Below, piece by piece: positions 41,690 to 50,184 of a DNA stretch of 64,000 bases. Under the pieces are notes generated by a model. It saw nothing but the letters and a program-made list of their open reading frames with translations. It was not told the DNA's origin and did no database searches. Source of the stretch: JBCBDX01 sp039822005 (GTDB lineage Bacteria; Pseudomonadota; Alphaproteobacteria; Rhizobiales; Rhizobiaceae). Numbering within the stretch: position 1 is the first letter of the stretch; the number at the start of each line of letters is the position of its first letter. The translations under genes were made by a program, and so were the position numbers. The stretch lies in the NCBI GenBank assembly GCA_039822005.1, contig JBCBMZ010000001.1:620001-684000 (forward strand), read 5' to 3'.

Positions 41690-42067
41690 ATGGACAACAA
41701 GACAGTTCTCATCGTCGAGGATCATCCTGTGAACCGGGACATCATCGGCCGGCGCCTTGCCAAGCGGGGTTATACCATCCGCTACGCGGTTGATGGACCT
41801 GCAGCCATCGAAGGTGCTGTGGAGCACAATCCAGACTTGATCTTGATGGACATTGGCTTGGGAGAAATGGATGGTTGTGAAGCGACGCGAAGAATTCGCC
41901 AGAACGACATGACCAAGGATATACCGATCATTGCGCTGACCGCCAGCGCATTTGAAACCGACCGCAAACGCGCCTTGGAAGCCGGGTGCATAGACTTTGA
42001 TACCAAGCCTGTGGATCTGCCGCGTTTGTTGGAAAAGATGAACAACGCCCTGCTCATGGCGATGTGA
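41690..42067 (+). CDS. Single-domain response regulator
   Basis: 125 residues, one receiver domain with no output domain, like DivK or CheY. Acidic pocket Glu10-Asp11, phospho-Asp54 in LILMDIGLGEMDG, Thr84 in IIALTASA and Lys106 in DTKPVDL are all in place, so phosphorylation is expected. It begins 25 bases after the hybrid kinase, with GGCGGAAAG before the ATG, and is surely its transcriptional partner. With no DNA-binding part it must act by protein contacts or as a phosphate relay; the receiver encoded at 42101 and the GGDEF-EAL protein at 44101 are possible partners. Confidence 0.88.
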   Translation: MDNKTVLIVEDHPVNRDIIGRRLAKRGYTIRYAVDGPAAIEGAVEHNPDLILMDIGLGEMDGCEATRRIRQNDMTKDIPIIALTASAFETDRKRALEAGCIDFDTKPVDLPRLLEKMNNALLMAM

Positions 42068-42100
42068 AGACAGCCGCAGTTTCAATTCATTGGCGGGGCT

Positions 42101-42508
42101 TCAGGCGGCCCGTCGTTCACGGGTTGCGTATTCGATAAGAATTTCACGCAATGCCCGGGTTTCAATAGGTTTGCGCATGATGTGCGGTTCATTCAGGCCC
42201 AGCTTTTGGCCATGCGCACGCACGCTCTCCAGCACCGGAACGTCCTGTCCGGAAATGACCACAATACCGCCCTTGAATTCGGCAGACGCGAGAAGTGTCA
42301 TCAGATCGTAAGCGTTGATGTTGGGCATTTCCACGTCAATGGCCAGGACTTCCGGATTGAGTGCGGAAACAAGGTTCATTACACCTCGGCTATCTGATGT
42401 GGCAAAGGCCTCATAGCGACAGCGTTCGGCAAGGCGCACGACGAGCTCTGCGGATGAGACATCATCATCGACCGCCAGCAGTCGTGAATGAGGAACGGGC
42501 GCGCTCAT
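42101..42508 (-). CDS. Single-domain response regulator coupled to an oxoamine synthase
   Basis: 135 residues, one receiver domain. Asp14-Asp15-Asp16, phospho-Asp58 in VLAIDVEMPNINAYD, Ser86 in VVISGQDV and Lys113 in MRKPIETR are seen; Ser in place of Thr at the switch position is common. The short tail TRERRAA is basic. Its ATG overlaps the stop of the upstream alpha-oxoamine synthase gene by four bases, so the two are translationally coupled. A stand-alone receiver so tightly coupled to a PLP enzyme gene is unusual. It converges on the other receiver gene (41690) with a 33-base gap. Confidence 0.85.
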   Translation of the reverse strand: MSAPVPHSRLLAVDDDVSSAELVVRLAERCRYEAFATSDSRGVMNLVSALNPEVLAIDVEMPNINAYDLMTLLASAEFKGGIVVISGQDVPVLESVRAHGQKLGLNEPHIMRKPIETRALREILIEYATRERRAA

Positions 42509-43881
42509 GCCGCATCTCGCGCCAATTCGTCAGCGTTTGGTGCCGTTGAGGTTACTCCGATCAACTGCCGGTTTGTATCACTTAGGGCCAGATACTCCCG
42601 TTCGGCGCTGCGCATTGAGTCCAGCATGAGTTTCACCATCAGGCTAACATCTTCATGCGTGTGGTCGCTCATGACCTGAACACGGAACCTTGCGCCGCCT
42701 TGTGGCACCGCTGGATACTCTACCAAATTGGCGATTGCGCCCAGATCGCTCAAGTCACGTGAGGCAAGCCGGGCGAGACCCTCGGCGCCGACACGGACGG
42801 GAACGATAGGGGATGGATCCCCCAATGCCTCCAGGCCAGCCTGTGTCATCTGCTCGCGCATGAACAGGATATTGCCCATCAGGCGGCGGCGGCGTTCCCT
42901 GCCTTCGTCGGAATCGACGATTTCAAAGGCCGCCAGTACCGCAGCCGCTTGGACGGGCGACAAGGCGTTGGAGAATGTTTGGGTTGCCGAGTAATACTTC
43001 AAGTACTCGGCAAGGGAACGGGATTTGACTGAGATAAAGCCGCCATTGGAAGCGAAAGTCTTTGAGAAGCTTCCGATCATAATGTCGACGTCATCCAAAA
43101 CGTTTTGCAAGCTAATGTGACCGCGACCATCCTCGCCGATGCAGCCAAAGTCATGGGCACAGTCTACCAGCAATGTTGCGTCATAATTGTCGCAAAGGGC
43201 GCGCATCGCTGCGATGTCGGGTGTGTCCGAATGCATCGAAAAAAGGCTCTCGGTGACAACCAAAATCCCGTTGACGGTGTCATTTGCACGGATGCGCTGT
43301 AGCCGTCTTTCAAGCGCGCGCAGGTTCAAGTGACCATGAAGGTAAATATTGCGGGTGGACGCCCGCGCGCCTTCCTGCAAACAAGAGTGCGCCAGAACAT
43401 CGAGGATGACATGATCGTCCGGACGGACGACCCCTTGGATCGCAGCAAAACCGGCCGACCATCCTGTTGGATAAAGCACCGTTTCGCGCCCATCTAGAAA
43501 AGCACTGATCCGCCGCTCAAGCTTCAAGGATTGCCGTGTGTTGCCCAGGAGAGCCGCTGACCCCGCCGAGTGAACGCCATACTCATCAATGGCTTCGCGG
43601 GCCGCTTCCTTTACCTTTGGGTGTGAGGAAAGGCTCAAATAGTCTTGCGATGCGAAATTGACGCCTTTGACCGGTGTGCCGTCATCATTGCGGGCCGCGC
43701 AATGCGTTTTCGGCGCCGTGGTTGTTGATTTGGCGTAAGGCCACAAATTGACCTTGCGACGTGCATCTTGCCACTGGAAAAAACCATCGGTGCGATCGAG
43801 CATGTTCGCGCCGGTAATGGCACGGAAATCTCGCAAACTCCCCGATAATGTCTCGACTGGAAATCTCTTCTTGTTGACCAT
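42505..43881 (-). CDS. PLP-dependent alpha-oxoamine synthase (BioF/CqsA/LqsA-related)
   Basis: Fold-type I PLP enzyme that joins an acyl thioester to an amino acid with loss of CO2, in the family of BioF, 5-aminolevulinate synthase, serine palmitoyltransferase, CqsA and LqsA. 458 residues, about 60 more than BioF, mainly as an N-terminal extension to about residue 60. VNFASQDYLSLSSHPKVKEA, GVHSAGSAALLGNTRQSLKL, the cofactor-stacking His165 in DVLAHSCLQEGA, Asp240 and His243 in VDCAHDFG, and the Schiff-base Lys274 in SFSKTFASNGGF are present. The usual D-[DE]-[AS]-H-S is D-C-A-H-D here. No biotin or heme genes are near. Instead it neighbours a CqsS-like kinase and two receivers, which points to signal synthesis. 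The start 43881 is ATG; the frame is open 8 codons upstream. Confidence 0.8.
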   Translation of the reverse strand: MVNKKRFPVETLSGSLRDFRAITGANMLDRTDGFFQWQDARRKVNLWPYAKSTTTAPKTHCAARNDDGTPVKGVNFASQDYLSLSSHPKVKEAAREAIDEYGVHSAGSAALLGNTRQSLKLERRISAFLDGRETVLYPTGWSAGFAAIQGVVRPDDHVILDVLAHSCLQEGARASTRNIYLHGHLNLRALERRLQRIRANDTVNGILVVTESLFSMHSDTPDIAAMRALCDNYDATLLVDCAHDFGCIGEDGRGHISLQNVLDDVDIMIGSFSKTFASNGGFISVKSRSLAEYLKYYSATQTFSNALSPVQAAAVLAAFEIVDSDEGRERRRRLMGNILFMREQMTQAGLEALGDPSPIVPVRVGAEGLARLASRDLSDLGAIANLVEYPAVPQGGARFRVQVMSDHTHEDVSLMVKLMLDSMRSAEREYLALSDTNRQLIGVTSTAPNADELARDAA

Positions 43882-44100
43882 TTCGTTCCCCCGCAGTTTT
43901 TGCAAGCGTATGCGAAAGAGGTGAATTCAACGCTAAACGTCAGGGTTGATAAGTCCGCTACCAATTACAACCAAAGCGATATGTTCCTCTTAAGATGAAA
44001 TTTACTATCGCCACTTTTTTAACGCGTAACAGGTTGCATCGACCACCTTACGTTTACTCTCGCGGGTGCATTGTCTCTCAAAGTGGGGAAGTGGAAATTG

Positions 44101-46497
44101 ATGCTTTCGTGGCTTGAGCAAATTAATCGCTGGGTCGACAAGAAGACTGGACTGGCCAACCTATCGTCTGCACATCGCAAGATGGTCAGGGGAGCGCAGA
44201 TCCAGTCAATTGCCGACATGTTGCCATTGTCGCTGGCGGGTTCGGTCGCCGTCGGTGTGTTGCTGCTCGTCGTTTCATTTGAAGCACAAGTCTTTGCCGC
44301 AATGTCGGTTGTTGCGGCGGTAGCAATCTTTGTACAATGCTTGTTTTGTGGCATCGGCGGCTCCGACGTTGTCGTTCGGCCTAATTGCGATCCACGTCCT
44401 GTGGGCGCACGGCAGGCGCGCATCTATCTCTTGATGACAGCCGTTGCCGCGTGTGTCTGGGGCACGACGTTCATAACGATCACGGGAACCGAGGCCGCAT
44501 CGGACTATGCGTTTACATTGGGTATTATCGTTTGTGCGAGCTTGCTGATTTCAGTCTACATCTTCGCGCAATTTGTTCAGGCCGTGATCATCTTCTGCTT
44601 GATCACGGCGATCGCGATCGGGGTAAAACTGGTCCCCAGTCTACCAACTTCGGAGGCCATTGGTCTCATTGTATTGCTCACCGGCTACACGATGGTCGTA
44701 CCCGGCATGACTTTGGTGAACGCCCGTAATTTTGTGAAAACCACTGCCGGCGAGATCGAACAAAGAGAATCGTCCGAACAGCTTGGTCAGAAATTGTCGG
44801 ATTATGAAGAATCGGCGCATGAATGGTTCTGGGAGACCGACAAGGACGGCCACATTGTCAAAGCTTCCGATGATTTGCTTGCGGCCTTGCGCATCGATGA
44901 CAAAAGCGAGATTGGTTCTCTCAAAGCGCTCCAGCACATCTCCAATGTCGTTGAACGCGGCGCCAGTGACATGGACAGTTTCCGCCAAGCGGTCAGCCGT
45001 CAAAAACCATTTCGCCAGCTCAATTTGTGCATCAACCAGGCGGGTGGTCCGCTTTGGATTCAAGTGAGCGGGAAACCTGTATTTTCAAAGGCCGGAAGGT
45101 TCTGCGGCTATGTCGGTGTCGGTGCCGACGTGACCAAGGCAAAGGTTGCTGAAAGCCGCATCTTGGAAATGGCGCATTATGACAGTCTGACAGGATTGCT
45201 AAACCGCCCGAGCTTTTCTTCACGTTTGGATTCTGCAGTAAGAGACCTGGAGCGTCATGGCACGCCTTTTATGCTCATGTTTCTCGATCTCGACAAGTTT
45301 AAGCTCGTCAACGACACTTATGGGCACCACACGGGCGATGAGCTGTTAACGTTGGTCGCCAAACGCCTTTTGCAGTTTGTGCGGCAGGGCGATGATGTTG
45401 CGCGTCTGGGCGGTGATGAGTTTGCGATTTTGTTTCATCAAACAAGTGATCCTCTTGACGCGGCGCGGTTTGCCTCCCGGATCGTTGAAGCCATTTCGAG
45501 ACCATATGACTTCGGCACGCACTTTGCGGTGGTCGGTGCCAGCATCGGTGTTGCCTTGGCACCGCAGCACGGTATCCGCCCTGAACAACTGCTCAGAAAT
45601 GCAGACTTGGCGCTTTACCGCGCCAAGGAAGATGGCCGCGGCCTCTTCCGCTTCTTTGAAAGCCGTATGGATTCTGAAGAACGCGAAAAGCGTCTGTTGG
45701 AACTGGAAATGCGAACAGCGCTGGAAGAAGACAATTTCAGCATGTATTTCCAACCAAAGATCTGCACCGAGACCGGTCGCATTGTCTGTTTTGAAGCTCT
45801 TATGCGCTGGGATCACGACCTGCGCGGCCATGTTTCGCCCGACGAGTTTATTCCATTGGCCGAGCAGTCCAATTTGATCGTCGACATCGGGCGCTGGACG
45901 CTCAAAAAAGCATGCGAGATCGCACAGAACTGGCCGGAGGATGTTTCAGTAGCGGTCAACATTTCAGCAACGCACTTTATGCGTTCAGATATTGTCGATG
46001 ACGTCAAAGCCGCGCTGAACGAATATGGGTTTGACCCGAAACGTTTGGAGGTCGAAATCACTGAGTCACTAATGGTAGCCGACACGGCCGACGTGGCCGC
46101 ACGGCTGCAGAGCCTGAAAGAGCTCGGCGTATCCATCGCCCTCGACGATTTCGGAACCGGTTATTCAAGTCTGTCCTATCTGACGAAGTTTCCGTTCGAC
46201 CGCCTGAAGATCGACAAGTCCTTTATCCAGGACATCGAGACTGATCGCAAATCGACGGCGATCATGCGCGCAATTTCAACCTTGAGCGAAGACCTCGATA
46301 TCGCGATCACGGTTGAGGGGGTTGAAACCAAAGCGCAGGTGGACTTCCTGCGAACGATCCATTGCGACCAGTTTCAAGGTTACTACTTCTCGTCGGCAAT
46401 TCCTCAGGAAGAGGTCGGTGCACTCCTGCTCAAGAACCTGGTCGATAATGGTTTGGATGCGCTCCATACGGTTGCCGACACACGTTTGACCGGTTAA
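44101..46497 (+). CDS. Membrane-bound PAS-GGDEF-EAL cyclic-di-GMP enzyme
   Basis: 798 residues. Several N-terminal membrane helices (two at about 38-85, four or five more between 105 and 215), a PAS domain at about 240-350 (EWFWETDKDGHIVKASDDLL), a GGDEF domain with intact active motif at 437-441 and an I-site RQGD five residues before it, then an EAL domain with E565-A-L and DDFGTGYSSL later. Both diguanylate cyclase and phosphodiesterase active sites look complete, so direction cannot be told. GGGGAAG precedes the ATG; upstream TTG and GTG starts exist. It is divergent from the oxoamine synthase gene across 219 bases. It may translate the neighbouring signal system into c-di-GMP changes. 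Confidence 0.93.
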   Translation: MLSWLEQINRWVDKKTGLANLSSAHRKMVRGAQIQSIADMLPLSLAGSVAVGVLLLVVSFEAQVFAAMSVVAAVAIFVQCLFCGIGGSDVVVRPNCDPRPVGARQARIYLLMTAVAACVWGTTFITITGTEAASDYAFTLGIIVCASLLISVYIFAQFVQAVIIFCLITAIAIGVKLVPSLPTSEAIGLIVLLTGYTMVVPGMTLVNARNFVKTTAGEIEQRESSEQLGQKLSDYEESAHEWFWETDKDGHIVKASDDLLAALRIDDKSEIGSLKALQHISNVVERGASDMDSFRQAVSRQKPFRQLNLCINQAGGPLWIQVSGKPVFSKAGRFCGYVGVGADVTKAKVAESRILEMAHYDSLTGLLNRPSFSSRLDSAVRDLERHGTPFMLMFLDLDKFKLVNDTYGHHTGDELLTLVAKRLLQFVRQGDDVARLGGDEFAILFHQTSDPLDAARFASRIVEAISRPYDFGTHFAVVGASIGVALAPQHGIRPEQLLRNADLALYRAKEDGRGLFRFFESRMDSEEREKRLLELEMRTALEEDNFSMYFQPKICTETGRIVCFEALMRWDHDLRGHVSPDEFIPLAEQSNLIVDIGRWTLKKACEIAQNWPEDVSVAVNISATHFMRSDIVDDVKAALNEYGFDPKRLEVEITESLMVADTADVAARLQSLKELGVSIALDDFGTGYSSLSYLTKFPFDRLKIDKSFIQDIETDRKSTAIMRAISTLSEDLDIAITVEGVETKAQVDFLRTIHCDQFQGYYFSSAIPQEEVGALLLKNLVDNGLDALHTVADTRLTG

Positions 46498-46525
46498 CCA
46501 TTCTTATTTCCCCCGCGTTAACCAT
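46494..46525. promoter_or_regulatory. Two TTAACCAT CtrA-type sites upstream of the Omp25-like gene
   Basis: TTAACCAT at 46494-46501 (overlapping the GGDEF-EAL stop codon) and at 46518-46525, same orientation, 24 bases apart. TTAACCAT is a known CtrA half-site form. They lie 50-81 bases before the Omp25-like start codon. Confidence 0.5.
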
Positions 46526-46574
46526 ATTGCAACTTTGTCTCTGCAAGTTCTGCTTGAGCAAAGTGGGGATAGCT

Positions 46575-47213
46575 ATGCGTTTTTTATACACGGCAGCGGC
46601 ATGCATATTCTTAACCATGACAACCGCCGAAGCGGCGGATCAGGCCTACGTCAGCGAAACTTTTGACAAAAGATGGGACTGGTCGGGGGTACAACTCGGT
46701 GTCCAGGCCGGTTATGGTATTACTCACGATCGGATTACGGTCGGGCCGTGCGCCTTCGGCCCCGACTTTGATTGCCGCGCCGGTGGTGATGACGACGTCT
46801 ACGGTGCCTTCATCAACATCAATCGACATTATGGACCGCTGGTTGTCGGGGCAGAGATCAGCTACGCGCACCATGATAGCGAGTTTGATGACACATCCAC
46901 GGTCGCGATCAAGGACACGACGACCTTTTCGCTGCGGGCAGGTTACGCGATTGATCGCGTATTGCCCTATGCGTTTGTTGGTACTGTCTATGGTCGCACA
47001 TCGTCAGATGCGCTGCCAGCACCGTTTAATCTTCCGGCCGGTTGGGCAGGAGAAGATTTTGGCTTTGCTTTCGGCGCGGGTCTGGACATAGGTGTGACGG
47101 ACAAGATCTTTGTCGGCTTGCGCTATGAACGCGACTTTTTCAGCAATTTCAACAATCTGGGCATTGATGCTACGATTGACTCTGCCGTGGCCCGCCTCGG
47201 TTATAAATACTGA
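46575..47213 (+). CDS. Omp25/Omp31-type outer-membrane beta-barrel protein
   Basis: 212 residues: signal peptide of 20-21 residues (FLTMTTAEA before ADQAY), then alternating beta strands ending in an aromatic residue (ARLGYKY), as needed for barrel insertion. WSGVQLGVQAGYGITHD at the mature N-terminus and GLRYERDFFSNFNNLG resemble Omp25/31 porins and RopB proteins of Rhizobiales. Omp25 of Brucella is under CtrA control, and two TTAACCAT sites precede this gene. The start is the ATG at 46575, with GGGGAT just upstream. It converges on ugpC with 18 bases between stops; no hairpin is seen. Confidence 0.85.
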   Translation: MRFLYTAAACIFLTMTTAEAADQAYVSETFDKRWDWSGVQLGVQAGYGITHDRITVGPCAFGPDFDCRAGGDDDVYGAFININRHYGPLVVGAEISYAHHDSEFDDTSTVAIKDTTTFSLRAGYAIDRVLPYAFVGTVYGRTSSDALPAPFNLPAGWAGEDFGFAFGAGLDIGVTDKIFVGLRYERDFFSNFNNLGIDATIDSAVARLGYKY

Positions 47214-47231
47214 TCAATACCGTTGGCTGAA

Positions 47232-48290
47232 TTAAAGCCTTTTGCCGTCTTTGTTGTCGAAGATGTGCAACGCTTTCTTGGGAAGGTGTACGCTAACGGT
47301 CTCGGCAACTTCATAACCAGCAGGCACGACAAGCGTACATTTTTCGCCGGCAACAGTGCCGTGGACTAATCGTTCAACTCCAAGTTCCTCAACATGGGTC
47401 ACGACAAGTTCGCCATGTGATGGCGTGGTTTTGCCTTTGGCGGGGACGAGATCATGGGGGCGCACACCGAGCTTGACGGCACCATCAAGTGGCATTTTCA
47501 AGTCGTGCTTGATGTCAGCGTCTCCCCATCGAACTGCACCATTGCCGGTGCCCTTTGCATCAAAGAGGTTCATTTCCGGCGAGCCAATGAAACTGGCCAC
47601 AAAGAGCGATGCTGGCTTGTTGAACAACTCTAGCGGTGAGCCGACTTGCTCTATCCGGCCTTCATTGAGAACTACAAGACGGTCGGCCAGGGTCATTGCT
47701 TCCATTTGATCGTGCGTAACATAAATCGAAGTCGTGCCGAGGCGTCGTTGCAGCTGCTTGATTTCGCCGCGCATGTCCACCCGCAATTTGGCGTCCAGGT
47801 TGGAAAGCGGTTCATCGAACAGGAACGCGGCGGGATCGCGGACGATCGCGCGGCCCATTGCAACACGTTGGCGCTGGCCGCCAGATAATTGGCGTGGTTT
47901 TCGCTCAAGATAGTCAGACAGGCGCAAAATGCTGGCCGCTTCGCTGACACGACGCTCGATCTCTGCTTTGTCCATTTTGCGGTTGGTCAGGCCATACGCC
48001 ATATTCCGGCGCACGGTCATGTGCGGGTACAGAGCATAATTCTGAAAGACCATGGCGATATCGCGTTTTGCAGGATCGACATTGTTGACCACCCGGTCGC
48101 CAATGGAGATTTCGCCGTCGGTGATTGTCTCCAAGCCAGCAACCATGCGCAGAAGGGTCGACTTGCCACAGCCCGATGGACCGACAAGGACAATGAACTG
48201 GCCGTCTTCAATGTCCAGTGACACATCATTCACCGCACGGACATTGTTGCCATAGTCCTTGGAAACATTTTCAATGGACACAGTTGCCAT
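47232..48290 (-). CDS. ugpC: sn-Glycerol-3-phosphate-type ABC transporter ATP-binding protein
   Basis: ATPase of the importer encoded by ugpBAE upstream. 352 residues; MalK/UgpC group. Walker A GPSGCGKS at 37-44, Q-loop FQNYALYPHM at about 82, LSGGQ at 135-139, Walker B AFLFDEPLSNLDAKLR, switch His in YVTHDQMEA. The C-terminal TOBE/OB region from about 235 contains FIGSPEMNLFDA and KLGVRPHDL. It is the last gene, 11 bases after ugpE. ATPases of this group can serve several sugar importers, so UgpC is assigned mostly by context. Confidence 0.9.
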   Translation of the reverse strand: MATVSIENVSKDYGNNVRAVNDVSLDIEDGQFIVLVGPSGCGKSTLLRMVAGLETITDGEISIGDRVVNNVDPAKRDIAMVFQNYALYPHMTVRRNMAYGLTNRKMDKAEIERRVSEAASILRLSDYLERKPRQLSGGQRQRVAMGRAIVRDPAAFLFDEPLSNLDAKLRVDMRGEIKQLQRRLGTTSIYVTHDQMEAMTLADRLVVLNEGRIEQVGSPLELFNKPASLFVASFIGSPEMNLFDAKGTGNGAVRWGDADIKHDLKMPLDGAVKLGVRPHDLVPAKGKTTPSHGELVVTHVEELGVERLVHGTVAGEKCTLVVPAGYEVAETVSVHLPKKALHIFDNKDGKRL

Positions 48291-48301
48291 GATGTTAGCC
48301 T

Positions 48302-49219
48302 TTACTTGTCGCTTTCGGTGAGGCCCTTAACGAACCACCGCTGGAAGAAAACCACCACGAGGACGGGCGGCAGCATGGCCAAGATGGCGAGCGCCATGGC
48401 TTGCCCATATTCGGGAATGTTTGAGCCGAGCCAGACTTGCAGGATCTGTTTGATACCACGCACGAGTGTGAAATAGCCCTCATCAGTGGTGATCAGGGTC
48501 GGCCACAAATACTGGTTCCAGCCGAACACAAACATGATGATAAAGATCGCCGCCATCATGGTGCGCGACAATGGGATCAAGATGTCGATGAAGAATTTGA
48601 ACGGTCCGGCGCCATCAATGCGCGCTGCTTCCAACATTTCATCGGGGATCGACTTATAAAACTGTCGGAAGAAAAAAGTGCCGGTCGCCGACGCAATCAA
48701 AGGTATGATCAGGCCGCTGTATGAGTTTGTCATGCCCATGGCGTGGACAATCTCATAGGATGGCAGGATGCGAACCTCAAGCGGCAACAGGAGGGTCGTA
48801 AAAATCATCCAAAACGCCAGCGTGGCAAACGGAAAGCGGAAATAGACGATCGCGTATGCGGCGAGCATTGAGATCGCAATCTTGCCGACAGCAAAGCCGA
48901 TCCCCAGAATAAACGAGTTCGTCATCATGGTGACGCCGTTCACTTCACCTGTAAAGCCAGTACCCTGGAACATCACGATGCCATAGGTGTTTGACAATTG
49001 GTCCCCCGGCAAAAGCTGAAGGCCTTCGCGGTGAATGGTGATCGCCTCATGGGTCGACGTGACGAAGGCGAAAAGGACCGGTAGAAGCATAAGCAGCGAT
49101 CCCGCAATCAGGATTGCATGATCGCCCACTTGCGACCAACTGATGCGCGGTGGCTGAACTCTTGTTTTCGTCTTGACGCCTTGTCGGACTATTGGGGGCG
49201 ATGCGTCAACGACAGCCAT
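48302..49219 (-). CDS. ugpE: sn-Glycerol-3-phosphate-type ABC transporter permease UgpE
   Basis: 305 residues with six membrane helices and the EAA loop PDEMLEAARIDGAGPFKFF. FMMLLLPLEVRILPSYEIVH-like segments (TTLLLPLEVRILPSYEIVH) and NSYSGLIIPLIASATGTFFF are characteristic of UgpE. The N-terminal 30 residues are polar and unusually long. It begins 9 bases after ugpA stops on the same strand and ends 11 bases before ugpC. It pairs with UgpA to form the glycerol-3-phosphate channel in the inner membrane. Confidence 0.92.
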   Translation of the reverse strand: MAVVDASPPIVRQGVKTKTRVQPPRISWSQVGDHAILIAGSLLMLLPVLFAFVTSTHEAITIHREGLQLLPGDQLSNTYGIVMFQGTGFTGEVNGVTMMTNSFILGIGFAVGKIAISMLAAYAIVYFRFPFATLAFWMIFTTLLLPLEVRILPSYEIVHAMGMTNSYSGLIIPLIASATGTFFFRQFYKSIPDEMLEAARIDGAGPFKFFIDILIPLSRTMMAAIFIIMFVFGWNQYLWPTLITTDEGYFTLVRGIKQILQVWLGSNIPEYGQAMALAILAMLPPVLVVVFFQRWFVKGLTESDK

Positions 49220-49228
49220 GGCAATGCC

Positions 49229-50113
49229 TCATGTGTAATGTACTTTCCGTTCAATCATGCGGAACTGAAAAATTGTCAGCGCCAGGACAAGCACCATCAA
49301 AATGACAGACTGGGCGGAGGATCCGCCAAGATCGTTGCCACGGAAGCCGTCGAGAAATACCTTGTAAACAAGGGTCACCGGATTGTTGGCCGGTTCGTTC
49401 TTGGTCATCAGATCAACAACACCGAACGTGTCGAACAGTGCATAGGTGATGTTGATGATCAAAAGAAAGAAGCCGGTTGGCGCGAGAAGCGGAAAGGTAA
49501 CCGTGAAGAAGCGACGCAGCCCGTTTTCGCAGTCAATCAGCGCCGCCTCGCGCACCGAGCGGGGGATGGACTGCAAACCAGACAGAAAGAAAATGAAGTT
49601 GACCGGGACCTGTTTCCAGACAGACACGATAGTCATCGCAGCGGCCGTGTCCCAGTAATTGACACCGACGCGCATATCCCATCCAAAGAAGTTGGCCAGA
49701 TCAACCAGCGGGCCCACATGCTGGTCAAAAAAGAAGATGCCCAGCAGGCCAGCAACCGGTGGTGCGATCGCGTAAACCCACATCAACAGTGACTTGTATG
49801 TGGCTGCACCGCGCAGAACCGCATCCGCCTTCACCGCGAGCAAAAGCGCGATGGCAAGCGAGAAGAACGAAACGGCAATGGTAAACCAGACGGTGAAATA
49901 GGCGACGCGTTGGTATTCGCTGTTGGTGAGGGCATCGACATAATTGTCTGTCCCGACCCAGGTCGATCCAAACCCGAACGGGTCTTCCAGGTAAAATGAC
50001 GAGCGAACGGCCTCGGCGGCAGGCCAATAGAAAAAAACAATAACAATGATGAGCTGCGGTGCGAGCAGCAAGTAAGGGTAAAATGAATGGCCGAAAGATA
50101 CGCGTTTCATCAA
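49229..50113 (-). CDS. ugpA: sn-Glycerol-3-phosphate-type ABC transporter permease UgpA
   Basis: 294 residues, six membrane segments. The N-terminus LLLAPQLIIVIVFFYWPAAE leads into SSFYLEDPFGFGSTWVGTDN, a UgpA hallmark. The EAA loop is IPRSVREAALIDCENGLRRF and the end contains GSSAQSVILMVLVLALTIFQ followed by FRMIERKVHYT. It forms the channel with UgpE. A strong hairpin lies between ugpB and this gene (50136-50164), which would lower its expression relative to the binding protein. Confidence 0.93.
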   Translation of the reverse strand: MMKRVSFGHSFYPYLLLAPQLIIVIVFFYWPAAEAVRSSFYLEDPFGFGSTWVGTDNYVDALTNSEYQRVAYFTVWFTIAVSFFSLAIALLLAVKADAVLRGAATYKSLLMWVYAIAPPVAGLLGIFFFDQHVGPLVDLANFFGWDMRVGVNYWDTAAAMTIVSVWKQVPVNFIFFLSGLQSIPRSVREAALIDCENGLRRFFTVTFPLLAPTGFFLLIINITYALFDTFGVVDLMTKNEPANNPVTLVYKVFLDGFRGNDLGGSSAQSVILMVLVLALTIFQFRMIERKVHYT

Positions 50114-50135
50114 AAGGTCTTTGCGTTTGAAATGG

Positions 50136-50164
50136 GCAATGCCCGGTCAGAGACCGGGCATTGC
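50136..50164 (-). terminator. Intercistronic hairpin between ugpB and ugpA
   Basis: GCAATGCCCGGT, a 5-base loop CAGAG, then ACCGGGCATTGC: a perfect 12-bp stem in the 71-base gap. It has little T tract. It probably acts as a partial terminator or 3' stabiliser, as in other binding-protein operons. Confidence 0.7.
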
Positions 50165-50184
50165 AACTTTGTCTGCAAAATCGA

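Noticed and set aside
41690..42067. Calling the receiver DivK
   Set aside because: Receiver residues are conserved, but the sequence does not follow DivK closely and its partner is the hybrid kinase directly upstream.
42505..43881. Annotation of the oxoamine synthase as BioF or 5-aminolevulinate synthase
   Set aside because: No biotin or heme genes nearby, an N-terminal extension and an altered D-C-A-H-D motif argue against a plain housekeeping call.
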